Source: Oscillospiraceae bacterium (GTDB taxonomy: Bacteria; Bacillota_A; Clostridia; Oscillospirales; Acutalibacteraceae). Taken from it: a stretch of DNA of 14,651 nucleotides. Shown here piece after piece: positions 1 through 10,803 of the stretch. A model generated the notes under the pieces. That model was not told the origin of the DNA and did no database searches. It worked only from the letters and a program-made list of their open reading frames with translations. The DNA lies in NCBI GenBank assembly GCA_003519645.1, contig DOWI01000141.1, positions 11,135 through 25,785 on the forward strand. Direction: 5' to 3'. Each line of letters opens with the position of its first letter. Position 1 is the stretch's first letter. The position numbers and the translations under genes were made by a program.

Positions 1-1202
1 GCTATCACTTAAACTGCATTGCGCCCCGCCACAGCGAGAGTATGTCGATTGCCGCAAGAGGGCTGTCGGGTCAGGTGTACAAGGGCGCAGTGTTCTGGGA
101 CACCGAGATGTTTATGCTGGATTATTACCTCACTACCGAGCCGAAAATTGCGCTGACATTGGTGAAATATCGCATTGACACGCTTGACGGCGCAAAGAAA
201 AAGGCGAGTCAGGAGGGTGGCTACGACGCATGTTCCGACTACAATGTGGTGGATGTGTTCACCAAACGCCCCATGCGGACGTTTTTCAAGGATAAGCAGG
301 TGCATATCTCGGCGGCGGTAGTTTACGCCTTGGATAAGTATGTCCGTATTACAGGCGATACAAGCGTTTTGGACGAGGGCGGCTATGATGTTCTGCGGGA
401 ATGTGCGAGGTTTTACCGTTCCCTGCTGCTGAAAAAGGTAGACAGCGAAGCTTATGAAATCCATGATGTTATCGGCCCCGATGAATACCACGAGCGGGTC
501 AACAACAACGCCTACACCAACGCGATGGCGCGGTTCGTGTTCCGTGCGGCGGCAAAGTATTTGAATGGGCGGGAATATGCGGATTTGGCGGAAAAAATAT
601 ATATTCCGCAAGCGAATCAAGACGGCGTTATCGAACAGTTTGACGGGTATTTTGCGTTGGAGGATTGCAGCATTGACGAGGTGCGGGGTCGTCTGCTTGA
701 CCCGAAGGAATATTGGGGCGGCGCTTACGGCGTGGCAAGCCATACACAGGTGATTAAACAGGCGGACGTGGTGGCGATGCTCGCCATGCTGCCAGAAGAA
801 TTTTCGGATGAAACAAAGAGAGCAAATCTCAAATTTTACGAACCAAGAACCGAGCACGGCTCGTCTCTCTCGGCATGTATGTATTCGCTGCTGTCCTGCA
901 AAACGGGCGATGCGGAATTTGCCTATCCGTTCTTTATGAAGTCGGCGGAGGCGGACTTGCATTCGGGCGGCAAGGAATGGGCAGGGCTTATCTATATTGG
1001 CGGCACGCACCCTGCAAGCGAGGGCGGAGCGTGGATGGTGGCGGTGTTCGGCTTTGCGGGACTTGAGATAAAGGATGGCGAAATCGTTTGTAATCCGCAT
1101 CTGCCGAAAACGTGGAAGTCAATAAAATTCAAAATAAGCTACAAAGGCAGTGTTTACAAAATTGAGATAAACGGCAGTGAATGGAGCGTGGCAAAGCTAT
1201 GA
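1..1202 (+). CDS. GH65 disaccharide phosphorylase, 3' part (5' end outside window)
   Basis: This is the C-terminal half of a glycoside hydrolase family 65 phosphorylase. GH65 enzymes cleave alpha-glucosidic disaccharides with phosphate, inverting to beta-glucose 1-phosphate. The reading frame is open from base 3, with family-like sequence before the first ATG at 42, so the gene is truncated by the window edge. The (alpha/alpha)6 barrel motif GQVYKGAVFWDTEMFM is followed by GPDEYHERVNNNAYTN, whose Glu (codon 483-485) matches the family general acid. EPRTEHGSSLS then resembles the phosphate-binding His/Ser segment, and THPASEGGAW leads into the C-terminal beta domain. The stop overlaps the pgmB start (ATGA), and that pairing is the classic GH65 context. 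The stretch after YRIDTLDGAKKKA lacks the PWES motif I associate with maltose and trehalose phosphorylases. The substrate is therefore open; kojibiose, nigerose or glucosyl-rhamnose are possible. Family certain, specificity unknown. Confidence 0.93.
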   Translation, partial: YHLNCIAPRHSESMSIAARGLSGQVYKGAVFWDTEMFMLDYYLTTEPKIALTLVKYRIDTLDGAKKKASQEGGYDACSDYNVVDVFTKRPMRTFFKDKQVHISAAVVYALDKYVRITGDTSVLDEGGYDVLRECARFYRSLLLKKVDSEAYEIHDVIGPDEYHERVNNNAYTNAMARFVFRAAAKYLNGREYADLAEKIYIPQANQDGVIEQFDGYFALEDCSIDEVRGRLLDPKEYWGGAYGVASHTQVIKQADVVAMLAMLPEEFSDETKRANLKFYEPRTEHGSSLSACMYSLLSCKTGDAEFAYPFFMKSAEADLHSGGKEWAGLIYIGGTHPASEGGAWMVAVFGFAGLEIKDGEIVCNPHLPKTWKSIKFKISYKGSVYKIEINGSEWSVAKL

Positions 1203-1840
1203 TAAAGGCTGTAATATTTGATTTGGACGGTGTGCTGGTAACGACGGACGAATTGCACTATCAGGCATGGAAACAGCTTGCGGAGGAAGAAGGCATAACC
1301 GGCTTTACCCGTGAGGACAATCTTCGGCAGCGGGGCGTCAGCCGTATGGCGTCACTGGAGGTAGTACTGGAAAAGAGCGATAAGCCGTATTCGGATGAGG
1401 AAAAGCTTGCGCTTGCGGAGCGAAAGAACAATATTTATGTGGGCTTCCTTGCCAATCTGGACAATTCGGCGGTGTTGGAGGGCGTGTATGAATTTATTGA
1501 ATACATAAAGAAAAAGGGCATAAAAACCGCTGTTGGTTCGGCGAGCAAGAACACCCCGCTGATACTGGAAAAGACGGGACTTGCGGGCTTATTCGATGCA
1601 GTGAGCTGCGGACTGGATACGCAGAAGTCCAAGCCCGATCCGGAGGTGTTTCTCATTGCCGCCGACAGGCTCGGCGTGCCGTATGAAAACTGCCTTGTTA
1701 TCGAGGACTCGGATGCGGGAATACAAGCGGCAAAGGCAGGCGGAATGTACGCCCTCGCCGTCGGTGCGGCGAAGGAGAATCAGCAAGCGGATTATCGTGC
1801 AGCGGACTTGGCTGATGAGGCGGTTCGTGGGATTTTTTAG
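1199..1840 (+). CDS. pgmB: Beta-phosphoglucomutase
   Basis: This is a cytosolic HAD-superfamily enzyme of 213 residues that converts beta-glucose 1-phosphate, the product of the upstream GH65 phosphorylase, to glucose 6-phosphate for glycolysis. Starting at ATG 1199 places the catalytic pair at Asp8 (nucleophile) and Asp10 (general acid/base) in DLDGV, the same numbering as the characterised Lactococcus lactis enzyme. An upstream in-frame ATG at 1181 is therefore less likely. Other motifs are the cap-domain segment GVSRMASLEVVLE, the phosphate-binding VGSASKN, the Lys in KSKPDPEVF, and the metal-binding acidic pair in VIEDSDAGIQAAKAGG. All catalytic positions I can recall are present. The start overlaps the GH65 stop by ATGA, so translation is probably coupled, with GGAG at 1183-1186 as a spaced ribosome site. 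The gene ends in TAG. A 55-base gap with no recognisable signal except the next ribosome site separates it from lacZ. Confidence 0.95.
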   Translation: MIKAVIFDLDGVLVTTDELHYQAWKQLAEEEGITGFTREDNLRQRGVSRMASLEVVLEKSDKPYSDEEKLALAERKNNIYVGFLANLDNSAVLEGVYEFIEYIKKKGIKTAVGSASKNTPLILEKTGLAGLFDAVSCGLDTQKSKPDPEVFLIAADRLGVPYENCLVIEDSDAGIQAAKAGGMYALAVGAAKENQQADYRAADLADEAVRGIF

Positions 1841-1892
1841 GGATATAGATAGAACAATAAATTAAGAAATTGGCTTGGAGAGAAAGGAATAG

Positions 1893-4916
<3,024 letters not shown>

Positions 4917-4918
4917 TT

Positions 4919-7057
4919 ATGTGTTTGAAAGAAATTACCAATAAAATTCGTTCTATGTCCTTGGAAGAAAAGATCGGACAGCTTAATCAAGCCGGCTTGT
5001 GGGATTTTGAACTGTTGTGCGAAGAGGTTCGGAAGGGCCGTGTCGGTTCCGTTATCCTTGCGGACAGCGCAACGGCGGGAAATGATGAGCAGCAAAGAGT
5101 TATCATTGATCAGTTGAACGAGTTGCAGAGAATTGCCGTAGAGGAGTCGCCTTCCCATATCCCGTTAATATTCGGACGCGATATTATTCATGGATACCGT
5201 ACAGTTTTGCCCGTCCCGCTTGCAGCGGCAGCGAGCTTTAATCCCGATGTTGTCGAAAAGGCATACCGTGCTGTTGCCTATGAGGCTGCAAACGATGGTG
5301 TTCATTGGACGTTTTCGCCCATGATAGATATTTCGCGCGACCCGAGATGGGGCAGATGTATTGAAGGGTTTGGTGAGGATCCGTATCTTACTTCAAAAAT
5401 GGGACAATCGGTTATTCGCGGGTTTCAGAATGCGGATAATAAAAAAGGAGATTCCATTGCAGCTTGCGCAAAGCATTATCTGGGCTATGGCGCGGTGGAG
5501 GGCGGCCGTGATTACGGCAAAGCAGAGATTAGTGAGTATACTCTGCGTAATTACTATTTGAAACCGTTTAAGGCAGCGATTGAAGCTGATGTTGCAACGG
5601 TGATGAATTCATTCAGCGAAATAAGCGGTCAGCCTGTTGTGTCAAGCCGGTATTTATTGCATGACTTACTAAAAGACGAGTTAGGATTCCGGGGGTTTGT
5701 TATCAGTGATTGGGCTGCTGTAGCGCAACTTGTAACTCAGGGGGTTGCAAAGGACAGAAAAGAAGCGGCTGCATTGTCTGCCAATGCGGAACTTGATATG
5801 GATATGGTAGATGGATGCTATATAGATTACTTAAGTGGGTTGGTTGCTGAAGGGAAGGTCAGTGAAGAAACCATTGACAAAATGGTGTACCGTGTGTTAT
5901 ATATAAAAGAGAAGTTTGGATTATTTGAGCATCCGTTTATCACACGGCAGAAAATCGATTATCAAGAGCATTTAGAGCTTTCAAAGCAATGCTCTGATGA
6001 GGTTATAACACTTTTGAAGAATAAAGATGTTTTACCGCTTGACCGATCAAAAAAGATTGCTTTGCTGGGCCCTTTTTTGCATGAAAAGCGTTCGCTCCTT
6101 GGAAGTTGGACGTGGGATTTTGATATTCGTATGGTAAAGAGTATCGCAGAGGTTTTTGAGGAATATGCGGGACGGGAACTGCTGGTTTTCCCGCAGAGCA
6201 ATTACTTGTGGGACGATATTATTCCCGCTCTTGGCGATGTTGATACCGTGATTCTCGCACTTGGAGAGAGTTATAGAGTGAGCGGAGAAAATAATTGTCT
6301 TGCGAACATTGATTTGCCAAAGGAACAATTGGAGCTTGCCAAAAGAATAAAAGGACTTGGAAAAAAAGTGATTGGAGTTTTTTGCTTTGGACGGCCAATA
6401 GGGCTTGGGGAAGCGGATATATATTTTGACGCAATACTATATGCGTGGCAAGCAGGGACATGTGCCGCACGAAGTATAGTCGATATTATTTATGGAAAGG
6501 TGAATCCATCAGGTAAGCTGCCGATAACATTCCCAAGAAGTACAGGGCAGATTCCTATTTATTATAACTATCACACAATGCCCAGAAATGGTATGGGGTA
6601 TTATGGTGAAGGAAGTAATTATTTGGATTGCTGTTCGACTCCTATGTATCCGTTCGGGTATGGAATGAGTTATACAAAATTTGCGTATTCGGAGGCTCGG
6701 TGCGAAAAAACCGCTCTGACTTTGGAAGAATTGAAAAACGGGAAAAAATTCAAGGTCGGGGTTACGGTTACAAATACGGGCGAATATGACGGAAAAGAGA
6801 CGGTACAGTGCTATGTCAGAGATTTGCTTGCGACTATGGCACGGCCGGTAAGAGAATTGAAGGGCTTTTCAAAAATTTTACTGAAGCGAGGCGAATTCAA
6901 AGAGGTTGTTTTTGAGCTGGGCTCAGAAGAACTTGGATTTTATAACGGAAAAGGTGAATTTTGTGTTGAGCCGGGAGAGTTTGATATTTTTATCGGCGGT
7001 GACTGCACGACAAATAATAAGATAAAAATAACGGCTGTTTCTGAAACGGAGAATTAA
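4919..7057 (+). CDS. bglX: GH3 beta-glucosidase (BglX-like, cytosolic)
   Basis: This 712-residue family GH3 enzyme is likely an exo-acting beta-glucosidase releasing glucose from beta-linked gluco-oligosaccharides or glycosides. The N-terminal barrel domain contains IDISRDPRWGRCIEGFGEDP, KHYLGYGAVEGGRDYG and GFRGFVISDW, in which Asp264 is the expected nucleophile. The second alpha/beta domain carries LGESYRVSGENN, where an acidic residue probably serves as acid/base. The C-terminal fibronectin-III-like domain (about residues 600-705) begins near VTVTNTGEYDGKETVQCYV. Unlike E. coli BglX there is no signal peptide (it starts MCLKEITNKI), so it should act in the cytosol. ATG 4919 lies 2 bases after the lacZ stop, with AAGGAG at 4902-4907 inside the lacZ end, indicating co-translation. 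Some GH3 members act on xylosides or N-acetylglucosaminides. The SDW motif and BglX-like layout favour beta-glucosidase, but substrate is not proven. Confidence 0.9.
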   Translation: MCLKEITNKIRSMSLEEKIGQLNQAGLWDFELLCEEVRKGRVGSVILADSATAGNDEQQRVIIDQLNELQRIAVEESPSHIPLIFGRDIIHGYRTVLPVPLAAAASFNPDVVEKAYRAVAYEAANDGVHWTFSPMIDISRDPRWGRCIEGFGEDPYLTSKMGQSVIRGFQNADNKKGDSIAACAKHYLGYGAVEGGRDYGKAEISEYTLRNYYLKPFKAAIEADVATVMNSFSEISGQPVVSSRYLLHDLLKDELGFRGFVISDWAAVAQLVTQGVAKDRKEAAALSANAELDMDMVDGCYIDYLSGLVAEGKVSEETIDKMVYRVLYIKEKFGLFEHPFITRQKIDYQEHLELSKQCSDEVITLLKNKDVLPLDRSKKIALLGPFLHEKRSLLGSWTWDFDIRMVKSIAEVFEEYAGRELLVFPQSNYLWDDIIPALGDVDTVILALGESYRVSGENNCLANIDLPKEQLELAKRIKGLGKKVIGVFCFGRPIGLGEADIYFDAILYAWQAGTCAARSIVDIIYGKVNPSGKLPITFPRSTGQIPIYYNYHTMPRNGMGYYGEGSNYLDCCSTPMYPFGYGMSYTKFAYSEARCEKTALTLEELKNGKKFKVGVTVTNTGEYDGKETVQCYVRDLLATMARPVRELKGFSKILLKRGEFKEVVFELGSEELGFYNGKGEFCVEPGEFDIFIGGDCTTNNKIKITAVSETEN

Positions 7058-7058
7058 A

Positions 7059-8783
7059 ATGCTGGATATAAAAGTGATAAATAAAAATGCAGACGGCAGC
7101 TTTCGGGTGGAACCGTGCGGTTGTGAAAACAATATCACTGTTTACGATGTACGCTTTTGTGCGAGAAAGATGTGTTCGCCTGAAAAAATAACAGTTGAAT
7201 TTAATATTCCGTACGTCGGTGCATTTTCCGTATGGAATTCCGGATGCGGGCTTGTGAGGAATATTTTACCCGACTGGAGGCCCGAACATCAGGTCTCCAA
7301 GTCGCGTCTTGCGTCCGGGATACCTATACAATCTGTTATTTCACAGGACGGCAGCAATGTGTTTACATTGTCGGTTACAGACGCAAAAACGCCGATTGAG
7401 ATCAGCACAGGATCAGAGGAAGCGGGTAAAAGCTGTCTTTGCAGGGTTTCATTCTTTGCAGAGCCTGTCGGACAGCTTGTTGAATACAAAACGCAAATCA
7501 TAATAGATGAGCGCAAAATCCCGTTTTACGAGGCGATTAAAGCGGCGGCGGAGCGTATGCGACAAGGGAAACAGGTCGTCCCCGACGCCGCCCGTATGCC
7601 GATGTATTCCACATGGTATAACTACCATCAGAACATAAATGATGATGAATTGATTGAGGAATGCAAAAGAGCGTATGAGCTTGGTATGAGAAGCATTATC
7701 ATAGACGATGGCTGGCAGACGGATAATAACGGCGGCGGTTATTCATACTGCGGCGATTGGCAGGTTTGCCAACACAAAATAAAAGATATGCGTTCATTTA
7801 TTGATAAAATTCATAACATCGGAATGAAGGTTATACTGTGGTATTCTGTTCCATATGTAGGCAGACGTTCAGATGTATGGGAACATTTTCAAGGTAAATA
7901 TCTTGACAGCGAGGAAAACGAGCAGAACTGTCTTGACCCGCGTTTTCCCGAAGTGCGCGAGTATCTGGCGGGAATATATGAAAAAGCCGCTTCGGAATGG
8001 GAGCTTGACGGATTTAAACTTGATTTTATCGACGCCTTTGAGTTTACGGAGTACTCCGACAAGGTAAGTGCGGAAAGGGATTTTGACTCACTTGAGGATG
8101 CGATAGAATGTCTGCTGAGCGAGATAACCGCAAGGCTCAAGCAAACCAATCCCGATATTATACTTGAATTTCGACAGAGTTACATTGGCCCTGTCGTTAC
8201 ACAATACGGCAATATGATTCGGGTAGGCGACTGTGCGTTAGACGCGTTTATTAACCGTGTGGGAGTTCTTGATTTAAGGATGACCTCTGGCAAAGCGGCG
8301 GTTCATTCGGATATGATAACATGGAACGCAGATGAAACAAACGAGAGTGTTTCAAAACAGCTGATAGCTGTGCTGTTCGGCGTGCCGCAGGTTTCTGTAA
8401 AGCTGGCGGAAATAACGAAAGAACATCGGAGCGTTCTTAAATTTTGGCTTGATTTTTGGATTGAAAACCAAAATGTTTTGTTGGACGGAAAACTGAAAAT
8501 ATACAATCCTGAAGCGAATTATTCCATGGCAGAGGCGGAGCTTAACGGAAAGAAGATATGTGTGTGCTACAGCAGAAATATTGTGGATTATTCGGGCGGA
8601 AATTTGACTGCCGTAAACGGAACAGGCGAGAGCTTTATTGCACTTAGAGGAAATGGAAAAATTAAATATATCATCTGCGACTGTATGGGCGCAAATATTG
8701 AAAGCGGTATAAAGGATATTAAAGATATTGCAGTATTTGATGTTCCGCAGTCGGGATTGCTGATTGCGGAAGGGGAAGGTTGA
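7059..8783 (+). CDS. GH36-type alpha-galactosidase (clan GH-D)
   Basis: This 574-residue clan GH-D retaining glycosidase most likely removes terminal alpha-galactose from raffinose- or melibiose-type sugars. The barrel begins near residue 180 with MPMYSTWYNYHQNI and IIIDDGWQTD, typical of the substrate-binding strands. The nucleophile Asp322 sits in GFKLDFIDAF, and Asp391 in IRVGDCALD fits the acid/base. About 170 residues of N-terminal beta domain precede the barrel and a short beta domain follows it. At 574 residues it is shorter than canonical GH36 proteins (about 720), placing it in a compact subgroup where activity can also be alpha-N-acetylgalactosaminidase or related. There is no signal peptide. 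ATG 7059 is one base after the GH3 stop, with GGAG at 7048-7051 as ribosome site. The gene ends with TGA two bases before the next ATG. Confidence 0.85.
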   Translation: MLDIKVINKNADGSFRVEPCGCENNITVYDVRFCARKMCSPEKITVEFNIPYVGAFSVWNSGCGLVRNILPDWRPEHQVSKSRLASGIPIQSVISQDGSNVFTLSVTDAKTPIEISTGSEEAGKSCLCRVSFFAEPVGQLVEYKTQIIIDERKIPFYEAIKAAAERMRQGKQVVPDAARMPMYSTWYNYHQNINDDELIEECKRAYELGMRSIIIDDGWQTDNNGGGYSYCGDWQVCQHKIKDMRSFIDKIHNIGMKVILWYSVPYVGRRSDVWEHFQGKYLDSEENEQNCLDPRFPEVREYLAGIYEKAASEWELDGFKLDFIDAFEFTEYSDKVSAERDFDSLEDAIECLLSEITARLKQTNPDIILEFRQSYIGPVVTQYGNMIRVGDCALDAFINRVGVLDLRMTSGKAAVHSDMITWNADETNESVSKQLIAVLFGVPQVSVKLAEITKEHRSVLKFWLDFWIENQNVLLDGKLKIYNPEANYSMAEAELNGKKICVCYSRNIVDYSGGNLTAVNGTGESFIALRGNGKIKYIICDCMGANIESGIKDIKDIAVFDVPQSGLLIAEGEG

Positions 8784-8785
8784 TT

Positions 8786-10015
8786 ATGTCAGAAAAAGTC
8801 AAAAAATATATTAGTGAAAATTGGGACAAGTGTATAAAGTATAATCCAAATGACGATGGTACGCTGATAGGGTTGCCGTACCCGTACACGGTTCCCGCAG
8901 TCGGGCATTTTGATGAAATGTATTATTGGGATACATATTTTACTAACATAGGTCTGATTATTGACGGCAGAGCGGAGCAGGCAAAATATAATGTTGACAA
9001 TATGTTGTATTTGGTCAATCAGTACGGCTTTATGCCGAACGGGAACAGAACATACTATCTTAATCGTTCACAGCCGCCGTTTTTGAGTTGTATGGTCAGA
9101 GATGTGTATGAATACTACAAGGATATGGTTTGGTTGTTTTCGGCATACGAAATACTTAAAAGAGAATATGAATTTTGGCAGGCGAAACGCTGCTCCGATA
9201 TGGGGCTTAATCACTATGACGATGATGGCAAGCTGTCAGAAGATGAATATAGAGATATTGCCGCAGGATGTGCAAATCGCACCGGGTTAAATCCTGATAT
9301 TCCCACACACGATCTTGTGCGGCATTATATGAGTAACTGCGAAAGCGGATGGGATATGAATCCAAGATGGGATTATGACGGATACAATTTCGCGGCGGTT
9401 GATCTCAATTCTCTGCTGTTTATGATGGAGAATAATATGGAATTTTTCGCAGATGAATTAAAAAATGGTGAGGCGAGAATATGGAACGAATGCGCTGAAA
9501 AGCGTAGAGCTTTAATGCTTGAAAAAATGGATAACGGCGAGGGAGTGCTGCTTGATTATAACATTGTCACGGGAAAGCAAAGTAATGTTTTTTCAGCTGC
9601 ATCGTTTTATCCGTTGTTTGCCGGACTTGCCGAGAAAAGACATGCCGAAGCGATGATAAAGAACTTAGATAGATTGGAATCCGAGTACGGAATATTGACC
9701 TGTGAGAAAAACGATGTTGAGGGTATATTTCAATGGGATTACCCTAACGGTTGGGCTTGTTTACAATATATTGCGATAGTTGGTTTTGATAGATACGGAT
9801 ATACAGAAGAAGCGAAAAGAATAGCAGAAAAATATATTAGGCTTGCAGATAAGGTATTTAATGAAACAGGTAATTTGTGGGAAAAGTACGATGTTGTCAA
9901 CGGCAGCGTTGTTGTTGGATGCGAATATGAAACACCGCCTATGATGGGCTGGAGTGCAGGTGTATATTTGGCGGCACTTAATCGTTTGTCTATTGAAGAG
10001 AAACTATATAAATAG
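8786..10015 (+). CDS. GH37 trehalase-like glycosidase, short form
   Basis: This 409-residue (alpha/alpha)6-barrel protein resembles GH37 alpha,alpha-trehalases. Supporting motifs are GHFDEMYYWDTYF (residues 40-52, matching PGGRFxExYxWDxY), YGFMPNGNRTYYLNRSQPPF, ESGWDMNPRWDY with Asp190 at the general-acid position, FQWDYPNGWA (residues 315-324, matching signature QWDxPxGWAP), and VVGCEYETPP with Glu380 aligned to the catalytic base of GGEY. It lacks roughly 115 N-terminal residues of E. coli TreA, and the signature Arg (GGRF) is His41 here, so the substrate may not be trehalose. There is no signal peptide. I chose ATG 8786 over an in-frame TTG at 8780 because AGGGGAAGG at 8771-8779 is well spaced for it. 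The gene starts 2 bases after the GH36 stop and ends in TAG as the last gene of the operon. Confidence 0.8.
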   Translation: MSEKVKKYISENWDKCIKYNPNDDGTLIGLPYPYTVPAVGHFDEMYYWDTYFTNIGLIIDGRAEQAKYNVDNMLYLVNQYGFMPNGNRTYYLNRSQPPFLSCMVRDVYEYYKDMVWLFSAYEILKREYEFWQAKRCSDMGLNHYDDDGKLSEDEYRDIAAGCANRTGLNPDIPTHDLVRHYMSNCESGWDMNPRWDYDGYNFAAVDLNSLLFMMENNMEFFADELKNGEARIWNECAEKRRALMLEKMDNGEGVLLDYNIVTGKQSNVFSAASFYPLFAGLAEKRHAEAMIKNLDRLESEYGILTCEKNDVEGIFQWDYPNGWACLQYIAIVGFDRYGYTEEAKRIAEKYIRLADKVFNETGNLWEKYDVVNGSVVVGCEYETPPMMGWSAGVYLAALNRLSIEEKLYK

Positions 10016-10039
10016 AAATAAATGTGGAGCCGGCTGAAT

Positions 10040-10078
10040 TGGCAGTCGAATATGCGGCGAACAACAATCGTACTGCCA
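10040..10078 (+). repeat. Hairpin in the 3' region of the operon transcript
   Basis: TGGCAGT (10040-10046) pairs with ACTGCCA (10072-10078). The stem can be extended by two inner base pairs if T10071 is bulged. It lies 25 bases after the stop of the trehalase-like gene. No U-run follows, so it may be a 3'-end stabilising structure rather than a terminator. Confidence 0.4.
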
Positions 10079-10094
10079 TAATATCGAAAGAAAA

Positions 10095-10146
10095 GCGGCG
10101 AAAACAGTGAGTAGCATTGAATCTTCGGCTGCGGCTGTTTTGCCGC
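10095..10146 (+). terminator. Possible operon terminator with two competing stems
   Basis: GCGGCGAAAACAG (10095-10107) pairs with CTGTTTTGCCGC (10135-10146) with one bulged G. A smaller alternative, GCGGC-TGTTTT-GCCGC, forms at 10131-10146. The sequence downstream is A-rich with only short T runs, so intrinsic termination would be weak. It is the best terminator candidate between the operon and the mobile elements. The mutually exclusive stems also allow a processing or attenuation role. Confidence 0.4.
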
Positions 10147-10244
10147 AATAAAATATATTTCAAAAAATCAAAAAACTTTTAAATCAAGTTCCTTTTTAAG
10201 TTTTGAAATTCACTTTAATATAAACTAAATTAAACCTCATGTCT

Positions 10245-10313
10245 TGTGTTATAGTATTCATATACGGAAACTCCTTTGTGAAAAGTTTTTAGTGGTACAT
10301 TAACTATAACACA
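10245..10313. repeat. 69-bp unit with 11-bp perfect terminal inverted repeats
   Basis: TGTGTTATAGT (10245-10255) is the exact reverse complement of ACTATAACACA (10303-10313), with 47 bases between. The unit starts TG and ends CA, as many IS3-type and miniature elements do. It lies next to a solitary IS3 OrfA. It has no coding capacity. It could be a miniature inverted-repeat element, paired IS ends, or an RNA hairpin. Confidence 0.5.
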
Positions 10314-10399
10314 TTAAGCAGAGAAACGCTTTATAATCTTCTCGAAAGGGTACGTTTTGAAGATGTATTTTTCGATGTAAATCTTCGTATGAATTCCTT

Positions 10400-10684
10400 T
10401 CAGCTGTTTTTACCTCTTCCGGTCTTTTGCGAAAAACCGAGAGCGTCCTTCAATATTTCATTTGCCATGCGAAGCTCTGCATTTTCACGTTCAAGCTCGC
10501 ATATTTTGGCGTGAGCTTCGTTTTCTGTCAGAACCACAGTATGCTTTTTTGCATACTTACGAGCCTTTCTCCAATCCGCAAGCGTGTAGTATTGTAATCC
10601 TAATTGCAGTGCTGCCTTCTTGACTCCGATTTCATCGGATAGCTTTAACGCTTCCTCTTTAAATTCTTTGCTGTACTTTGACAT
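10400..10684 (-). pseudogene. Solitary IS3-family OrfA (transposase DNA-binding subunit), probably frameshifted, no OrfB
   Basis: This encodes 94 residues starting MSKYSKEFKEEALKLSDEIG, with an HTH_Tnp_1-type helix-turn-helix (about residues 8-40) and a coiled-coil segment (about 58-82, ELERENAELRMANEILKDAL). This is the IS3-family OrfA layout; OrfA binds the element ends and is normally fused by frameshift to the OrfB integrase. The frame ends GFSQKTGRGKNS. One base shifted, at a five-base T run (minus strand; A run 10432-10436), it would read GFFAKDRKR and stop at 10410-10412, which is the usual OrfA ending. I infer a one-base deletion or a slippage site. No OrfB follows. A ribosome site, AGAGGG, precedes the ATG at 10684 and a near-consensus promoter lies upstream, so a protein could still be made. 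It may be an orphan regulator or simply IS debris. Confidence 0.75.
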
Positions 10685-10711
10685 TTTCTTTCCCTCTTTC
10701 TGATTTATTTT

Positions 10712-10740
10712 ATTATATCAGATTTTTTGGGGTTTGTCGA
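10712..10740 (-). promoter_or_regulatory. Promoter of the IS3 OrfA gene
   Basis: On the minus strand, TCGACA (10740-10735, five of six matches to TTGACA) is followed by exactly 17 bases and then TATAAT (10717-10712). The expected start near 10705 gives a short leader before ATG 10684. The -10 is nested in an inverted repeat, TCTGAT (10700-10705) with ATCAGA (10717-10722), which could act as an operator. Confidence 0.6.
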
Positions 10741-10790
10741 CTCTATTTATATTATACTACTCCAATGATATATAATAAAAATATCATTTT

Positions 10791-10795
10791 GGAGG
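10791..10795 (+). promoter_or_regulatory. Ribosome binding site deciding the transposase start
   Basis: GGAGG lies eight bases before ATG 10804. It supports that start over upstream in-frame ATGs, such as the one at 10678, which would add a 42-residue leader unlike the family. Confidence 0.8.
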
Positions 10796-10803
10796 TTTTT
10801 AAT

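Larger units (their letters stand above)
10016..10399. other. Gene-free stretch after the operon
   Basis: These 384 bases contain no convincing gene on either strand. They hold two GC-containing hairpins just after the operon, an AT-rich stretch (about 10147-10240), and an 11-bp inverted repeat delimiting a 69-bp unit. If a complete IS3 element had been present, OrfB would lie here on the minus strand. I find no OrfB catalytic motifs; every minus frame is broken by stops. A minus-strand run reading YEYYNTRHEV vaguely resembles an OrfB C-terminus but is too short to claim. Confidence 0.6.

Noticed and set aside
9..1100. 363-codon open frame on the minus strand opposite the GH65 gene
   Set aside because: It is antisense to a clear GH65 coding sequence, has no family motif and is rich in Arg, His and Cys as expected for a reverse-strand shadow of a codon-biased gene.
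1181..1198. Alternative pgmB start at ATG 1181
   Set aside because: It would add six residues ahead of the fixed Asp8/Asp10 numbering of the family; the ATGA overlap at 1199 is the better start.
10016..10399. Remnant IS3 OrfB on the minus strand
   Set aside because: Only a short YEYYNTRHEV-like run is visible; no DDE motifs and frequent stops, so it cannot be claimed.
10678..10803. 42-residue N-terminal extension of the IS256 transposase
   Set aside because: The GGAGG at 10791-10795 serves ATG 10804, and MPRYKLSPEE is a typical family start; the extension runs through promoter-like DNA.
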